A stretch of DNA of 64,000 bases. Origin: Bryoerythrophyllum caledonicum (lineage: Eukaryota; Streptophyta; Bryopsida; Pottiales; Pottiaceae). Shown here piece after piece: positions 1 through 12,398 of this stretch; positions within the stretch are counted from its first letter, which is position 1, and every line of letters begins with the position of its first letter. The DNA is taken from positions 5,410,028 to 5,474,027 of the forward strand of contig OZ020519.1 of assembly GCA_963971425.1 (NCBI GenBank). The letters are read 5' to 3'. The notes under the pieces were generated by a model. It worked only from the letters and a program-made list of their open reading frames with translations. It did no database searches and had not been told where the DNA came from. A program made the position numbers and the translations under genes.

Positions 1-785
1 TAGAATACCTCTTGCTGAACTTGCTAGCTAGTAGCTTGCCCATTTCTGTGAGTATGAATACCATACGAGAAGAAGTGCATGACCTTGGATTTGGCAACCA
101 AATTACCAAGAAGAAACCTTTCTTGAATGAGAGACACAAGAAATTGAAGTTAGCCTTTGCGAAAGAGCATAAACATTGGACGGTGGAACAATGGAAGTTG
201 GTTATTTGGAGTGATGAGTCATCATTTGAGATCGGTGCTTATTCACGTCAAACTCGAGTATGGCGAACTACTTCACAAAAATTTCATTCACAATGTTTAG
301 CACCAACATTCAAGTCTAGAAGGATGTCAATCATGGTTTGGGGTGCTTTTACTGCAACTAGTAAGTGTTTTTTATTTTAATTCCTTTAGACAACGACTGC
401 TATGGACTTTGTAGAGATTGTATGTGAGCAAGGATTATTGCCCTACTTCTACCACCATGCTAACCATGAAGAACTAGTATTTATGTTGGATGGTGCACCA
501 ACACATACAGCCAGAGTGACAAAAAATTGCATCAAAGATATTGGTTTAAAGATGCTCAATTGGCCTCCAAATTCTCCTGACTTAAACCCTCTAGAAAACA
601 TGTGGATGATTTGTAAAGATAGGGCCCAAAAGATGAAAAGACCAAAAAACAAAAAGCAAATGTAGAATGCAGTGCAAGCAGCTTGGGAGAGCATACCAAT
701 GGAGATGTTAGACAAGTTAGTTGCAAGCATGCCAAAACGGATACAAGCTGTTATTGATGCCAGAGGAGGTAGCATACAGTGGTAG
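1..785 (+). pseudogene. Decayed Tc1/mariner (DDE) transposase, 5' end outside window
   Basis: One reading frame runs from the window edge to a stop at 783-785, broken by in-frame stops at 378-380, 387-389 and 663-665. Before the first stop lie a helix-turn-helix-like segment and the first catalytic aspartate in WSDESSF. After it come LDGAPTH with the second aspartate and SPDLNPLENMW with the glutamate, 34 residues apart, which is the Tc1-type DD34E spacing. The frame is the same throughout, so the damage is by point mutation. A GT...AG pair at 361-389 looks like a tiny intron, but removing 29 nt would shift the frame. The protein would have cut and re-inserted the element; it cannot now. The family call is firm and the degree of decay is directly visible. 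Confidence 0.85.
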
Positions 786-1003
786 TGGTAGTTGTTGATC
801 GATCCAATTTTCAAGTTAGAAATGATTACAAAAGATTTATATTTTTTAGCAAGAAGCTTCTACATGTATAAAGCTAACTATTTATGGAAAAAAATTCTAT
901 ATTTGATGTGTATATGAGGTAGCATTAGTCAAGTTTTCTTGCTGGTATCTTCATGTGTGTGTGTGAAATAGCAAGCGGTTACCTTACTTTGCGGAGGGGA
1001 CTG
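1..1003 (+). mobile_element. Right part of a Tc1/mariner element with terminal sequence and TA target site
   Basis: Downstream of the dead transposase the element ends at 1003. Read inward from that end on the minus strand the terminus is CAGTCCCCTCCGCAAAGT, preceded by TA at 1004-1005, the target duplication used by Tc1/mariner elements. The left end lies outside the window, so the inverted repeat cannot be paired here. Confidence 0.6.
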
Positions 1004-1508
1004 TACAACTATTCATTGTCATCCCAATCTACAACTTAGTTGCAGCTGAATTAGTGTATATTGTATGTATTATTGAATACAACTTATTCCTACCTGTGTA
1101 TAAGCTTATATTTATATATACATGCATGGAATTTTAATTCTCTTATATCAATATTGTTATTGAAATACAAGTGTAGGGGCAATTGTCATGAATTAAAAGA
1201 CAATTGTCTAAGTTATTAAAAAATCATTTGATGATTGATTATTAGAAACCATCTAATTCAAAAGAAGCAATGAACCTATTGAATCTTGATTTATGCATAT
1301 CACATGAATTAGTGACGGAACTTTAAAACTTAATAGCAAATGTCTATAATGAAACCATAAAATCCACTAGCATTTGATTTCCAATCCTTTGACCACATTT
1401 CAAAGCAAAGTAATTATGTTTCAACAAGAATAATAGTCTAAAATATCCTTTGTGTTCGATTGTTTATATATTGCATTGTTGCATTGCCATCATATGTTTA
1501 AAATGCAA

Positions 1509-2190
1509 CTCAAAGATGCCACTGTAATGCAAGATTCAAACCGGACCTACTATGTGTTAGAGGACTTTCATACAGAGACCCCCCACCAAACCACATAGAC
1601 CCTAATCTCACCATTCAGTTTATTGAATTCACATATTACAATGATAGATTTTCTCCAGACACTATTGCAAACAAAACAAATAAATACCAACCATTACTTG
1701 ACGATATTAAAGCACTAGGATGGAAAGTCGATCCCCTCATTGTCATCACCGCGGGTGCTAGAGCCACCACCTTCATTCCCTCAATGACAACCCTTGAAGA
1801 AACATTTAAAATCCCCATCACTTCAATCAAAACCTCTTTCTCAAATATTAACACTATTGCAATTCAACATGCTATGTCGATACTCCTGCATAAACGAAAA
1901 CTTGAAAACAACCAACCCCCTCCTAACGCATCGCACCCCCCTCCATAGACCTACACTCGCATTTTACCGTACACGCCCTCCCTCTTTTGAGAACTTTTGG
2001 GACCTAGGGTCCTTTGATTTTGGTTACTTGTTACTGGGTACATAGTGTCTACCCTCGAAAGGGGGAAGTAGTTCCATACTACTAACCCATGCCCGGTGGG
2101 CATGGACTTAGTGGTGGAATGAACGGACATTTTATTCACGCCGGCCCCCTACGGGGACCGGCAATCTTCTTCTTCTTTTTCTTCTTCTTC
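1509..2190 (+). mobile_element. 5'-truncated LINE (C-terminal ORF piece, 3' UTR, TTC-rich tail)
   Basis: A 12-bp direct repeat, TTTAAAATGCAA, flanks the insert at 1497-1508 and 2191-2202, the mark of target-primed insertion. Inside, a frame is open from the left end to a stop at 1946-1948 (about 146 codons); it contains FIEFTYYNDRF, KYQPLLDDIKALGWKV, LIVITAGARATT and LLHKRKLENN. From memory this resembles the region after the reverse transcriptase in plant LINE proteins, but no RT motif is present, so that part is moderate. A 3' UTR follows, ending in an imperfect TTC repeat (2166-2190). The last ~135 bp match the 3' end of the SINE at 31794-32259. Strongly truncated, hence immobile. Confidence 0.7.
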
Positions 2191-2202
2191 TTTAAAATGC
2201 AA

Positions 2203-3639
2203 TATTTACATGTAATATTTAAAATGCAATTTACATTCAGCTCCCTTTAGGAAAACATTTGGTATAACAACAATCTCATTTTAAGAGGCAACTTAGGTCA
2301 AGAATTTTTTTTGCTCATTTTAATAGCCATTTGCTATTAAAGCCTCATTCATCATCTCCCTTCCCTAGGCCTTGCTTCCTTTGCACTTCCAAGTTGTCAT
2401 TACTCCCACCAAACTCAAAAAGCCACCACCATTCATCTGATACTCCCATATTACAACCTTCACCCACTCCTTCTATTATAACAACAGCCCGTTATAGCAG
2501 CCTCACATAACCAACTAGACTGTTGTAAAGAAAAATGACTGCAGTTAGCTTTAGGAGAAAGCTAATGACTTCTCTACTCAATTCTTGAATTTTAAAATTC
2601 AAACATTTATTCCATAAGCTTGATTCATAAAATTCTATATGGAAGAAATAATTAAATTGATTATTATATTCAACAATTAGGTTTGGCACCTTTATGCTAA
2701 ATAATTAATTAAATCTATGAAAGAATTTGGCAAAAATAATTTCCTCCTAAATTAGTTTAAATAAAATATAGTATGTCAAATTTATAGTTTGAAAGATACT
2801 TTTGATTTATTTTTCAAAACATACCCTTTGATATGATAAAGCATGTATTTTACAAATGGAATTGTAAGCTATATAAGCTTCAAAGTGACTTGTGTAGCTT
2901 ATTTACAAAGCCCTCATGTAGCCCTTATATCTAGAGGGCTTGGAATCTTTTGCACCATGATGAACATTTGAAAATTTTTCATTCAAATAATCTTAAAGAA
3001 CAATACCACCATGTTCAATGTGGCAAGTATGGAAATTGGAACATATTGAGATACAAATTTCTTTGCATGTGATTTGAAATTAGGTAAAAATTTGTAGGAA
3101 TTCTTTGAGACCAACATTGGTTAACATCATTCTTCATAATACTATATTTTTTTGCTTTTGAACATGTTGCATTGGATGTGCTTTATATTAATTCCTTAAA
3201 AACGGTGACTATGTAAATTCAAAACTATATACCAATTCAAAACTACCATTTTAGTGTCAATGTAAATCATTGACCAATAATGATTTTTTTCACTTATCAT
3301 GGTAGGATATTGTTAGATGATACCAAGATGATATATCAAAATTTTAATAAAACTTTTCAAACTACATACTATATAGTTTTCTTGCACCTTGATTTTATAA
3401 AGTCAATACACTTTTGTTTTGTCAACATAATGAAGTTTTGTACAAAAACAAAGTTGCCATTCCTCACAATCACGGTTCATATGATGAAAGGTACTTTTAA
3501 TCTAATTATGGATGTTGTTAAGGTCTCTAGCACATTCTAAACAATCTTGCAATATTGAAAGAACTAAACTTCAACAAAATATATTAGTTTTTTAGAAATC
3601 TTTATTTTCTCCATAATTCCTACTGATACAATAAACACA
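2203..3639. other. AT-rich intergenic DNA, nothing recognised
   Basis: No open frame resembling a known protein was found on either strand. A second TTTAAAATGCAAT-like stretch lies at 2218-2230 just beyond the LINE target site. The rest is AT-rich without obvious repeats. Confidence 0.5.
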
Positions 3640-4480
3640 ATTTTTTTTTTTGATTTTTTGATTTTTTACTTTTTCAACTACACAATGTGTTGTGAATCTT
3701 CCTATAAACCATTCTGATTATCATTCTAAAATGTATGATATTCAAAAAATTAAAAAATAAGAATTGGATTTTTCTAAAGCTCCACTTCTTGCACAATTTT
3801 TTATAAATCTGCTACACCCCTTAGAGCATCTCCACCCTTGACGGGAAAATCTCCACGTTAGGCCGGTAGATGCCCGTCAGGAGCGGAGACGCTTCATTAT
3901 GTGCTGGCAATTTTCCACACCACTACCATTGTACTGCACCAAACAAGAGCCGGGGAATTGCAAAGTCAATGTCACTTGCTGACGTACGAACTGTTGGAAC
4001 GTGTTGTTTCCTTGGAATCACTCTTGTCGTGATATAATGAAAACGCGGAATCACAAACTATCGCATAGTGCTGAAATCCGCTGCCACACTCAAGCCTCCA
4101 TGTGTCTCAACGGGATACGCAACTGAAACGGAATAGGCCACGAAATTTTAGGGAGGGGAAGACAAAAAAAACAAATCTCCCGTTCAAGAGGGTGGATAGA
4201 CCGGGGTCGGATAACCGGGACTCCATTTTCCAGTTTCCGTTGCAGCTCGTTTCTTTAGATTTGACGGTTTTGCAAGAAATCTCTCGGGACCTATTGCCCC
4301 AATGGAGATACTCTTACCTACCTCTCTAAATTGGTGTACAAGGAATTTATATCATGATCAACATTGATGGTAATGGATTTAGACCTTGTGTAGTGCAAAA
4401 ATTTCACACCAAGTGAAGTCAAAGTCTACCGATCCGCTCAAAGCAGGGAAGAAAACGATTCCTAAATGAAACAATGTACT
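3640..4480 (+). repeat. Repeat family B copy, interrupted by a MITE
   Basis: Both sides of the MITE at 3824-4313 match other family B copies: CTACACCCC before it, and CTACCTCT...TTGGTGTACAAGG plus ATGGATTTAGACCTTGTGTA after it. The same order is seen near 34.6, 41.9 and 48.6 kb. Non-coding. Outer limits are approximate. Confidence 0.6.
3824..4313. mobile_element. PIF/Harbinger-like MITE nested in a family B repeat
   Basis: The termini are inverted: GAGCATCTCCACC at the left and, reading inward from the right, GAGTATCTCCATT. TTA occurs at 3821-3823 and 4314-4316, the 3-bp target duplication of PIF/Harbinger elements. The uninterrupted target can be read in the family B copy near 41.95 kb. No transposase. 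A relative with the same ends lies at 37054-37505. Confidence 0.65.
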
Positions 4481-5163
4481 TCAAGACCATTGTTTTTTCA
4501 TGAGCTAGGAAACAAGAACAAGGAGAAATGAGAAAAAACTTTGAAAATTTTGTGCCTATAAGTTTAGAAGAAGACAAGTTTATTTATACAATGCCTTGGA
4601 CTCTTTTAAAAGTGAAAGTTTTAGAGCATAGAAAGATCCTTTCTCTACAACCTCAAAAAGGGGATTAAATTAGTTACTTATATACAAACTTCAACCGTGA
4701 CTTGGAAGCAAAGCTAGATGAGCATCTACCGAGACCGGGATCACCAAAAGAGATGCAGGCATTCAATTAGGCAAACTACAATGATTTCCATGAAGTGGAG
4801 TCGCAATGAAACGTAAATGTTATGCATAATCTATTACACTTCTAGGCCTCATGAGCTCATTAGGCCTAAAAAGGATTAACTATCATCATCCATCCATTAT
4901 TTCCACAAACCCTCATCAAAAGAAAACGATCCACTGCCTACGTCACCCAAGTCCTCAGATTACATCCATCTCCTCTCCAATTATCATCCAAAAATAATCC
5001 AAAACTCATCCAGAATTCATCCAGATTTCGCGGAATTTCATCCACGATGCATCCAAGCTTCCCCCATTTCTCATGCAACATTCATCCATCATAGCGCTTT
5101 GCGGTCGGAGCACCTTCTTTTAGGGTTCAGGCGACCTTTCTGAACTCACACACCACCATCGCC
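4481..5163. other. Upstream region of the CLPP gene
   Basis: From about 4900 to 5090 the sequence has many irregular ATCCA repeats. A telobox-like TAGGGTTC lies at 5119-5126. This probably covers the CLPP promoter and the start of its 5' UTR, but no TATA box or transcription start is assigned. Confidence 0.35.
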
Positions 5164-5235
5164 ATGCGCGTCATCACCATGCCCGCGATGATGGCTTCAA
5201 TCCCCGTTGCAACGCCATCGCTCACCACCGCCTGA
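5164..5235 (+). promoter_or_regulatory. Upstream ORF in the CLPP leader (23 codons)
   Basis: ATG at 5164 opens a 23-codon frame ending in TGA at 5233-5235. It is out of frame with CLPP. Its stop overlaps a second ATG at 5235, which opens an 8-codon frame ending at 5261 in the CLPP frame. Both precede the CLPP ATG at 5325, so they could lower its translation if transcription starts upstream of 5164, which is not shown. Confidence 0.4.
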
Positions 5236-5324
5236 TGCGCCTTCATCTCGTCAGGAAGTGAGTAGGTGTGTGAGGGAGTGGAGCGAAGAAAGAGGGAGGA
5301 GAATTGAGCTCACCAGGGGCGAGA

Positions 5325-7397
<2,073 letters not shown>

Positions 7398-7887
7398 CTA
7401 GTCTGGTAGCGTGCTCTCTGAATTGAGAGAGCATGCCTCCAATTGCATCTGAGATGGAATTCTGCTTTGTCGGTGCGGGAGGTTCGTCAAGTTTGCTCAA
7501 CTGCGAAGTGAAGCTTGGCAATCTAGGTTTCAGGTATGAATCAGCGACAGGCAAATTCGGTTGTCCATCCAGGGTAACGTCTCTTGGACCTAATAATGTT
7601 TTTGCACCTCCATTGTAATTGATTACATCTGCCAAAATTGCTTTCCCTGAAATACTTCACCTCTTCGCTTCTTCATCTGGTATGAAAACAGTACACTAAC
7701 TATGGTACTTTGTGTTGGCAACTCTAAATACATGGAATGTAAACCTATCACCCTTTGTCAACCGAAGTAAATTTTTGTGTACATTTTTTTTGTACATGTG
7801 TACATTTAGTGTTTTTTTTCAAAATATGGGGTGTAAGGTTTTACCAACCCTAGCTCCCCTTGACATTTATTGCTATTCACCTCATTG
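7398..7887. other. CLPP 3' flank
   Basis: Probable 3' UTR and flank of CLPP running up to the TA that precedes the mariner element at 7890. No other gene seen. Confidence 0.4.
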
Positions 7888-7889
7888 TA

Positions 7890-10342
7890 TAGTGGGGTGA
7901 CATCCAAATTGGCGCCTTGTGGAATTCCAGGGATAGTGTCCACACTGTTGCCAACTTTGACACCCTCCCAAGGGTGGAAAAAATATTATTTTACCATGAA
8001 ATTTTAGACACTATCATCTTTATGTTGAGAACATGTGTATCAAATTTCAAGGCTAAGAGATTTATACAGAAAAATATATTCAAGATTTACCAACAAGGGG
8101 TAGCTGTAAGAAAAGTTTCATAGCTACCAATTTTGACATCCTCCCAAGGGTTGAAGAATTCTTTTTTTCCCATGGAATTTTTGAAGTGAAAACACCTTTA
8201 TGTTAATCACACGTGTGAAATTATTCAAGTCCAGAAGACTCACAAAAAATGAGATTCCAAATCTATCAACAAATGTAGTTGTGAGAAATAAAGGGAAAAA
8301 TTGTGTCACAACTTCCAACTTTGACAGCCTTCCTAGGGCTGAGAATTTGTTATTTCTACATGAAATTTTTGTCACAAAATCATTGTTATGCTGGTAAGAT
8401 GTGTGAAATTTTCAAGGCCAAAAGATACACACAAAAATAGTTATTCAAAATCTACTAAAGTGTGTAACTATAATAACCAATTCAAGGACATGGTGAAAAT
8501 GTTGAAATATCTTTGACACCTCATGATTCTGCATTGAACTTATCCATGTGACACAAGGCCTAATTATAAATGCACGTAAAAAAAATCAATATCATCCAAA
8601 TGTAGAAAAGTGGAGTTGTCACATAAAAAAGAAACCACTTACATCATACACGCATGACGAAGTTTCCCCCTCTAAATATCAATTGAACACTATTGTGTAA
8701 ACTTAAAGGAATGTTGTGTGTGATTTATGATCATTGAATGTTGGAGTAATGGTGAGAGCAGAGGAAAAGAGTGTGTTATGTGTGAGACATAAAGTGATGT
8801 GTTGCATGAGTAATTTAGTCATGTTTGCTTATGCTTTGCTAATATATATAATTTAGTAATGCATGCTTATGTCTGTTGACTGATGTGTATGTGGTTATGC
8901 CTAATGGACTGAGTGATGTGATTTATTGTTGTTGAGTGACTGGTTTTGTGTGAAATTGTTAATGTTGTTAATGAGAGTTTAAGGTTTTATTAATTAAACA
9001 AACAAAGTCCAACATATTTTTGATGGCAATTTTAGATGAACTTCATGGACGTATTATAGGTATGAGTGAGTGAGGGAGTACTCAAGTTCAAATTGCACCC
9101 ACTATCAACATTTCCGTTAGAACAGTTTAGAGGTTGGTGAATTTTTTAAAAAAAGATACGACTTACAAGCGTGAACCTTGTGGTGGAAGTCACACTACAA
9201 AACTTAGTGGTAGAGGTGTGCATTACTCAAAAAATAATCGTTGTGCCTCACTATCATGGATTGCCAGTATATGCCCTACTCCAGTGTGGACGTACCATTC
9301 AAAGGCTCTTATGTAGAAGTGACATTTTCAATTGAATTGTAGTCAATACACCTTTTTTGGCACCGTGTTACATATATCACAGGCGGATTTTGCTCACACG
9401 TATCATGGATGGAGCGCATAAGATTATGAGCATATTGTTTGGACAAATGAATCTACCTTTGAAATTAGGAAAAATTTGAGACAAGTTTATGTTTGGAAAA
9501 CTGCATATAAGTGTCGTTCATCAAATTGTATAGTTCATACAATTGTGGACAAACTTCCTTGATGATTTGAGGCGCATTTGCTCGAGGGAAAAAGTCAGAA
9601 CTTGATTTTATGCTTAAAAAAATGTTCTTGCAAAGGATTTCGTAAAAGTGGTTTACGAAAGGCAACTATTTCATTTCATGGGTAAAGTTCCACATGCCGT
9701 GCTCATGGAAGATGGCGCACCCGTCCATCGCAGCAAAATATGAGAAGAATGAAGACAAACGTTGGTAGATTTTGAATAATTATTTTTGTGTGTGTCTTTT
9801 GGCCTTGAAAATTTCACACATCTTATCAACATAACAATGATCTTGTGACAAAAATTTCATGTTGAAATAACAAATTCTTAGCCCTAGGAAGGCTATCAAA
9901 GTTGGAAGTTGTGATACGATAATCCCCTTTTTCTCATAACTACACCTATTGGTAGATTTGGAATATCATTTTTTTGGTGGGTCTTTTGGACTTGAATAAT
10001 TTCACATGTGTCATTAACATATGTCATAAAGGTGATTTCACTTCAAAAATTCCATAGGAAAAAATAAATTCTTCAACCCTTGGGAGGATGTCAAAATTGG
10101 TAGCTGTGAAACTTTTCTTACACCTACCCCTTGTTGGTAAATCTTGAATATATTTTTTCGTATATATTTCCTGGCTTTGAAATTTGGTACACATGTTTTC
10201 AACAAAAAGATGATTGTGTGTCAAAAATTTCATGGTAAAATAACAATTTTTCAGCGCTAGAGAGGGTGTCAAAGCTGGCAGCAGTGTAGGGGACACTATC
10301 CTTGGACTTGCACAAGGCGCCAATTTGGGTGTCACCCCATTG
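7890..10342 (+). mobile_element. Tc1/mariner element with about 580-bp inverted terminal repeats
   Basis: The left arm, about 7890-8470, is the near reverse complement of about 9760-10342. The outermost bases, TAGTGGGGTGACATCC at left and CAATGGGGTGACACCC read inward from the right, are each preceded by TA (7888-7889 and 10343-10344), the mariner target duplication. Both arms contain GGCGCCTTGTG near the tip. Each arm is built of three tandem ~170-180-bp subunits, each opening with a version of CCAACTTTGACACCCTCC (near 7950, 8127 and 8308 in the left arm). The middle holds a dead transposase. Boundaries are precise at the outer ends and approximate at the inner ends. Confidence 0.85.
9021..9756 (+). 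pseudogene. Dead Tc1/mariner transposase inside the long-TIR element
   Basis: An ATG at about 9021 begins MAILDELHGRIIGMS, followed by a helix-turn-helix-like part (VQIAPTINISVRTV), with a stop in almost every segment and at least one frame change. The first catalytic motif reads IVWTNESTFEI, so the aspartate has become Asn. The second survives as LMEDGAPVHRS near 9700-9735. The right terminal repeat begins before any third catalytic motif, so the C-terminal third is deleted. It could not work even without its stops. Confidence 0.75.
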
Positions 10343-10533
10343 TACTTGGGAGCTCAATGACTAATATACAGTGACTCCCAAAATTGAGTACAAACACAAC
10401 ATATTGAAATTCAACAAACAGCATAAGAAAATTGCATGCACTATAAATGAAACTATAAATTGCATAGGATTACCATTGCAATCAGTCATACTTCCGTAGG
10501 AATTGAGGTCTATCACACACAAGTATGCATGTA

Positions 10534-11723
10534 CAGAACTCAGTTTTGCTCACACTAGTTGGAACAAAGTTGATAATTTGTCCACCTACCCTTAGCAGCT
10601 ATAACAACTGCAATGCGCTTAGTACAATTTCTTACACTCATTGGGAGTAATTAAAGCCCAACAATCCTCAACAAGCTTCGACAATTCTAACTTTCCTTTG
10701 GGAGGTCTCTCATATTGGTTCAGTCAGCATTTGAAAGTTGCCCACAAGTATTTGATTGGACTGAAGTCTAGAGATTGCGCCGGCTACTTCATAAGAGAGA
10801 ATTCCTACGAATTCAACCAACGGCGCACACTCTTGGATGTGTGTTTCAGGTTGTTATCCTATTGAAAAATCAAATTGGCAAGATCTAAATTATATGCATA
10901 CAGTGTATGAATCAATTTTTGCTCTAAAATTTCTCTATACATGTACTGATCCATTTTTCTCTCAATCCCACACATCATACCAGGGCCACTCGGAGTCATG
11001 CAACCCCAAATCACCACTCCCCCACCTCCAAACTTGACAATTTGTTGCACCATTCCAACACTTCTACTCTGCCCATCACAAAACCAACACCAACTGCGAC
11101 CATCAGAGCAAAATCGGTTGATTTTTGTTTCATCAGAGAATACTCCACAATCCCAATCATCATCACTCCAATGGCAATGACATCTAGCAAATTCTAATTG
11201 TCCCTAAATGTGAAGAATTGGTTTCTTTTGCTTAACTTTACATTTCAATCCTGCTTTTCGTAACACTCTCCTCACAGTATTATCACTCATACCAATATGA
11301 AGCTCTCTTCTCAAGTAATTTCCAACTTTGTATGCAGTTTCTAAGCCACCTACATTGAACACCTTTGGCGTGCCACCAAAATTGCGATTCACATCACTCA
11401 ACTCACTCAAATGTTGCTTGTGAAATTGTGCTACCCAACTTTGAGATACTTGTAAATCTCTAACAACATTTTTAGTACTTTCACCCCTCCTCAACTTCTC
11501 TAAAGTAGCTTCTTCTATGTGCTTTCTATCAGCAAGAGAGAGAGACCTCAATGAAACCATTTTACTCAATTTGAATTTATGATGTGCACCAAAGAGGGAC
11601 ACAATTATAAATGTGAAGGCCAAGAACATTCCCATCCAAATAATCAGACCCAAAAAACCACTTGTGCATGTTTGATTTATAGCATTCATTGCGTAATCCA
11701 AATGTGAGCATAACTAAGTTTTA
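10534..11723 (-). mobile_element. Second Tc1-like element with ~23-bp inverted ends
   Basis: The left end reads CAGAACTCAGTTTTGCTCAC after TA (10532-10533). The right end, about 11701-11723, reads TGTGAGCATAACTAAGTT, its imperfect reverse complement. The right-hand target TA is mutated. A decayed transposase fills the interior on the minus strand. A separate TA followed by CAGTGACTCCCAAAATTGAG at 10369 may be the tip of yet another element whose partner end I could not find. Confidence 0.6.
10595..11559 (-). pseudogene. Decayed Tc1-like transposase
   Basis: It starts with MVSLRSLSLADRKHI (ATG about 11559) and a helix-turn-helix part ending in SDNTVRRVLRKAGLK. A stop at 11204-11206 is followed in the same general frame by the first catalytic motif FSDETKINRF. 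Then come VIWGCMTPSGPG, a remnant DNNLKHTSKSV for the second aspartate, and SLDFSPIKYLW, where the third catalytic residue is Lys instead of Glu. Further stops lie near 10859 and 10725. The order of motifs is complete, so this was a full element. Confidence 0.8.
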
Positions 11724-11725
11724 GA

Positions 11726-12398
11726 GCTAATTTACTTTGATCTACATCATTCTCAAATTATATTGCATTGCTGGACTTGTAATTTGGTAGCCACATCAGT
11801 TACTTGCATGTATACTTGAGCTGTCAACTGATTTGGCATTAAATGCAGTAAATTATAAAATATGAATGCTAAAGGTAGACTAAGCTATTTCGTACTCAGT
11901 ATTGTATGTGAGGTATCCAAATATCCTAGACTTTTTAGAGGTTGAACATAAATTAATCTTCCACTTTATGTAATTTCTTCAATTCTGTCCTCCACTCTTG
12001 ATAAGAACTTCGCCACCCCAAGTGAAAATGACCGTTCAATTTCGAATATTTCCCTCCTGAGTGAACTTCAAGCATATCATCGACCAAAAGCCAAAAACTC
12101 GGAACCTTCATTAGATCGTCCAAAAAACAATGTAAAGAATCGTGAACTTTCCATAACGCATCAACAAAACAGTAACTGAGACAGGAGCCGAATGAACAAT
12201 TTTTTGAACCTAGAAAGGAGTACAGTCTCTGTAATTTGAGACTAAGAAAGATACCAGGACTTTCTGAACAAAATGACTAGAATCGGGGTTTTAAGTTACG
12301 TGATCAACTTGATATGCTACTAACTTTACATATCTACAACACGCAGAATCTTACATCCAAGGAGAGTCTGATCCCAACCAACTTCTGTACCTTCCCGC
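11726..12398. other. NPL4 3' flank
   Basis: Between the Tc1-like element and the NPL4 stop codon. The part next to 12399 is likely NPL4 3' UTR (minus strand). No other feature recognised. Confidence 0.4.

Noticed and set aside
361..389. Possible 29-nt intron in the first transposase
   Set aside because: GT and AG are present, but removal breaks the frame, while the flanking frames are already the same; two stop codons explain it better.
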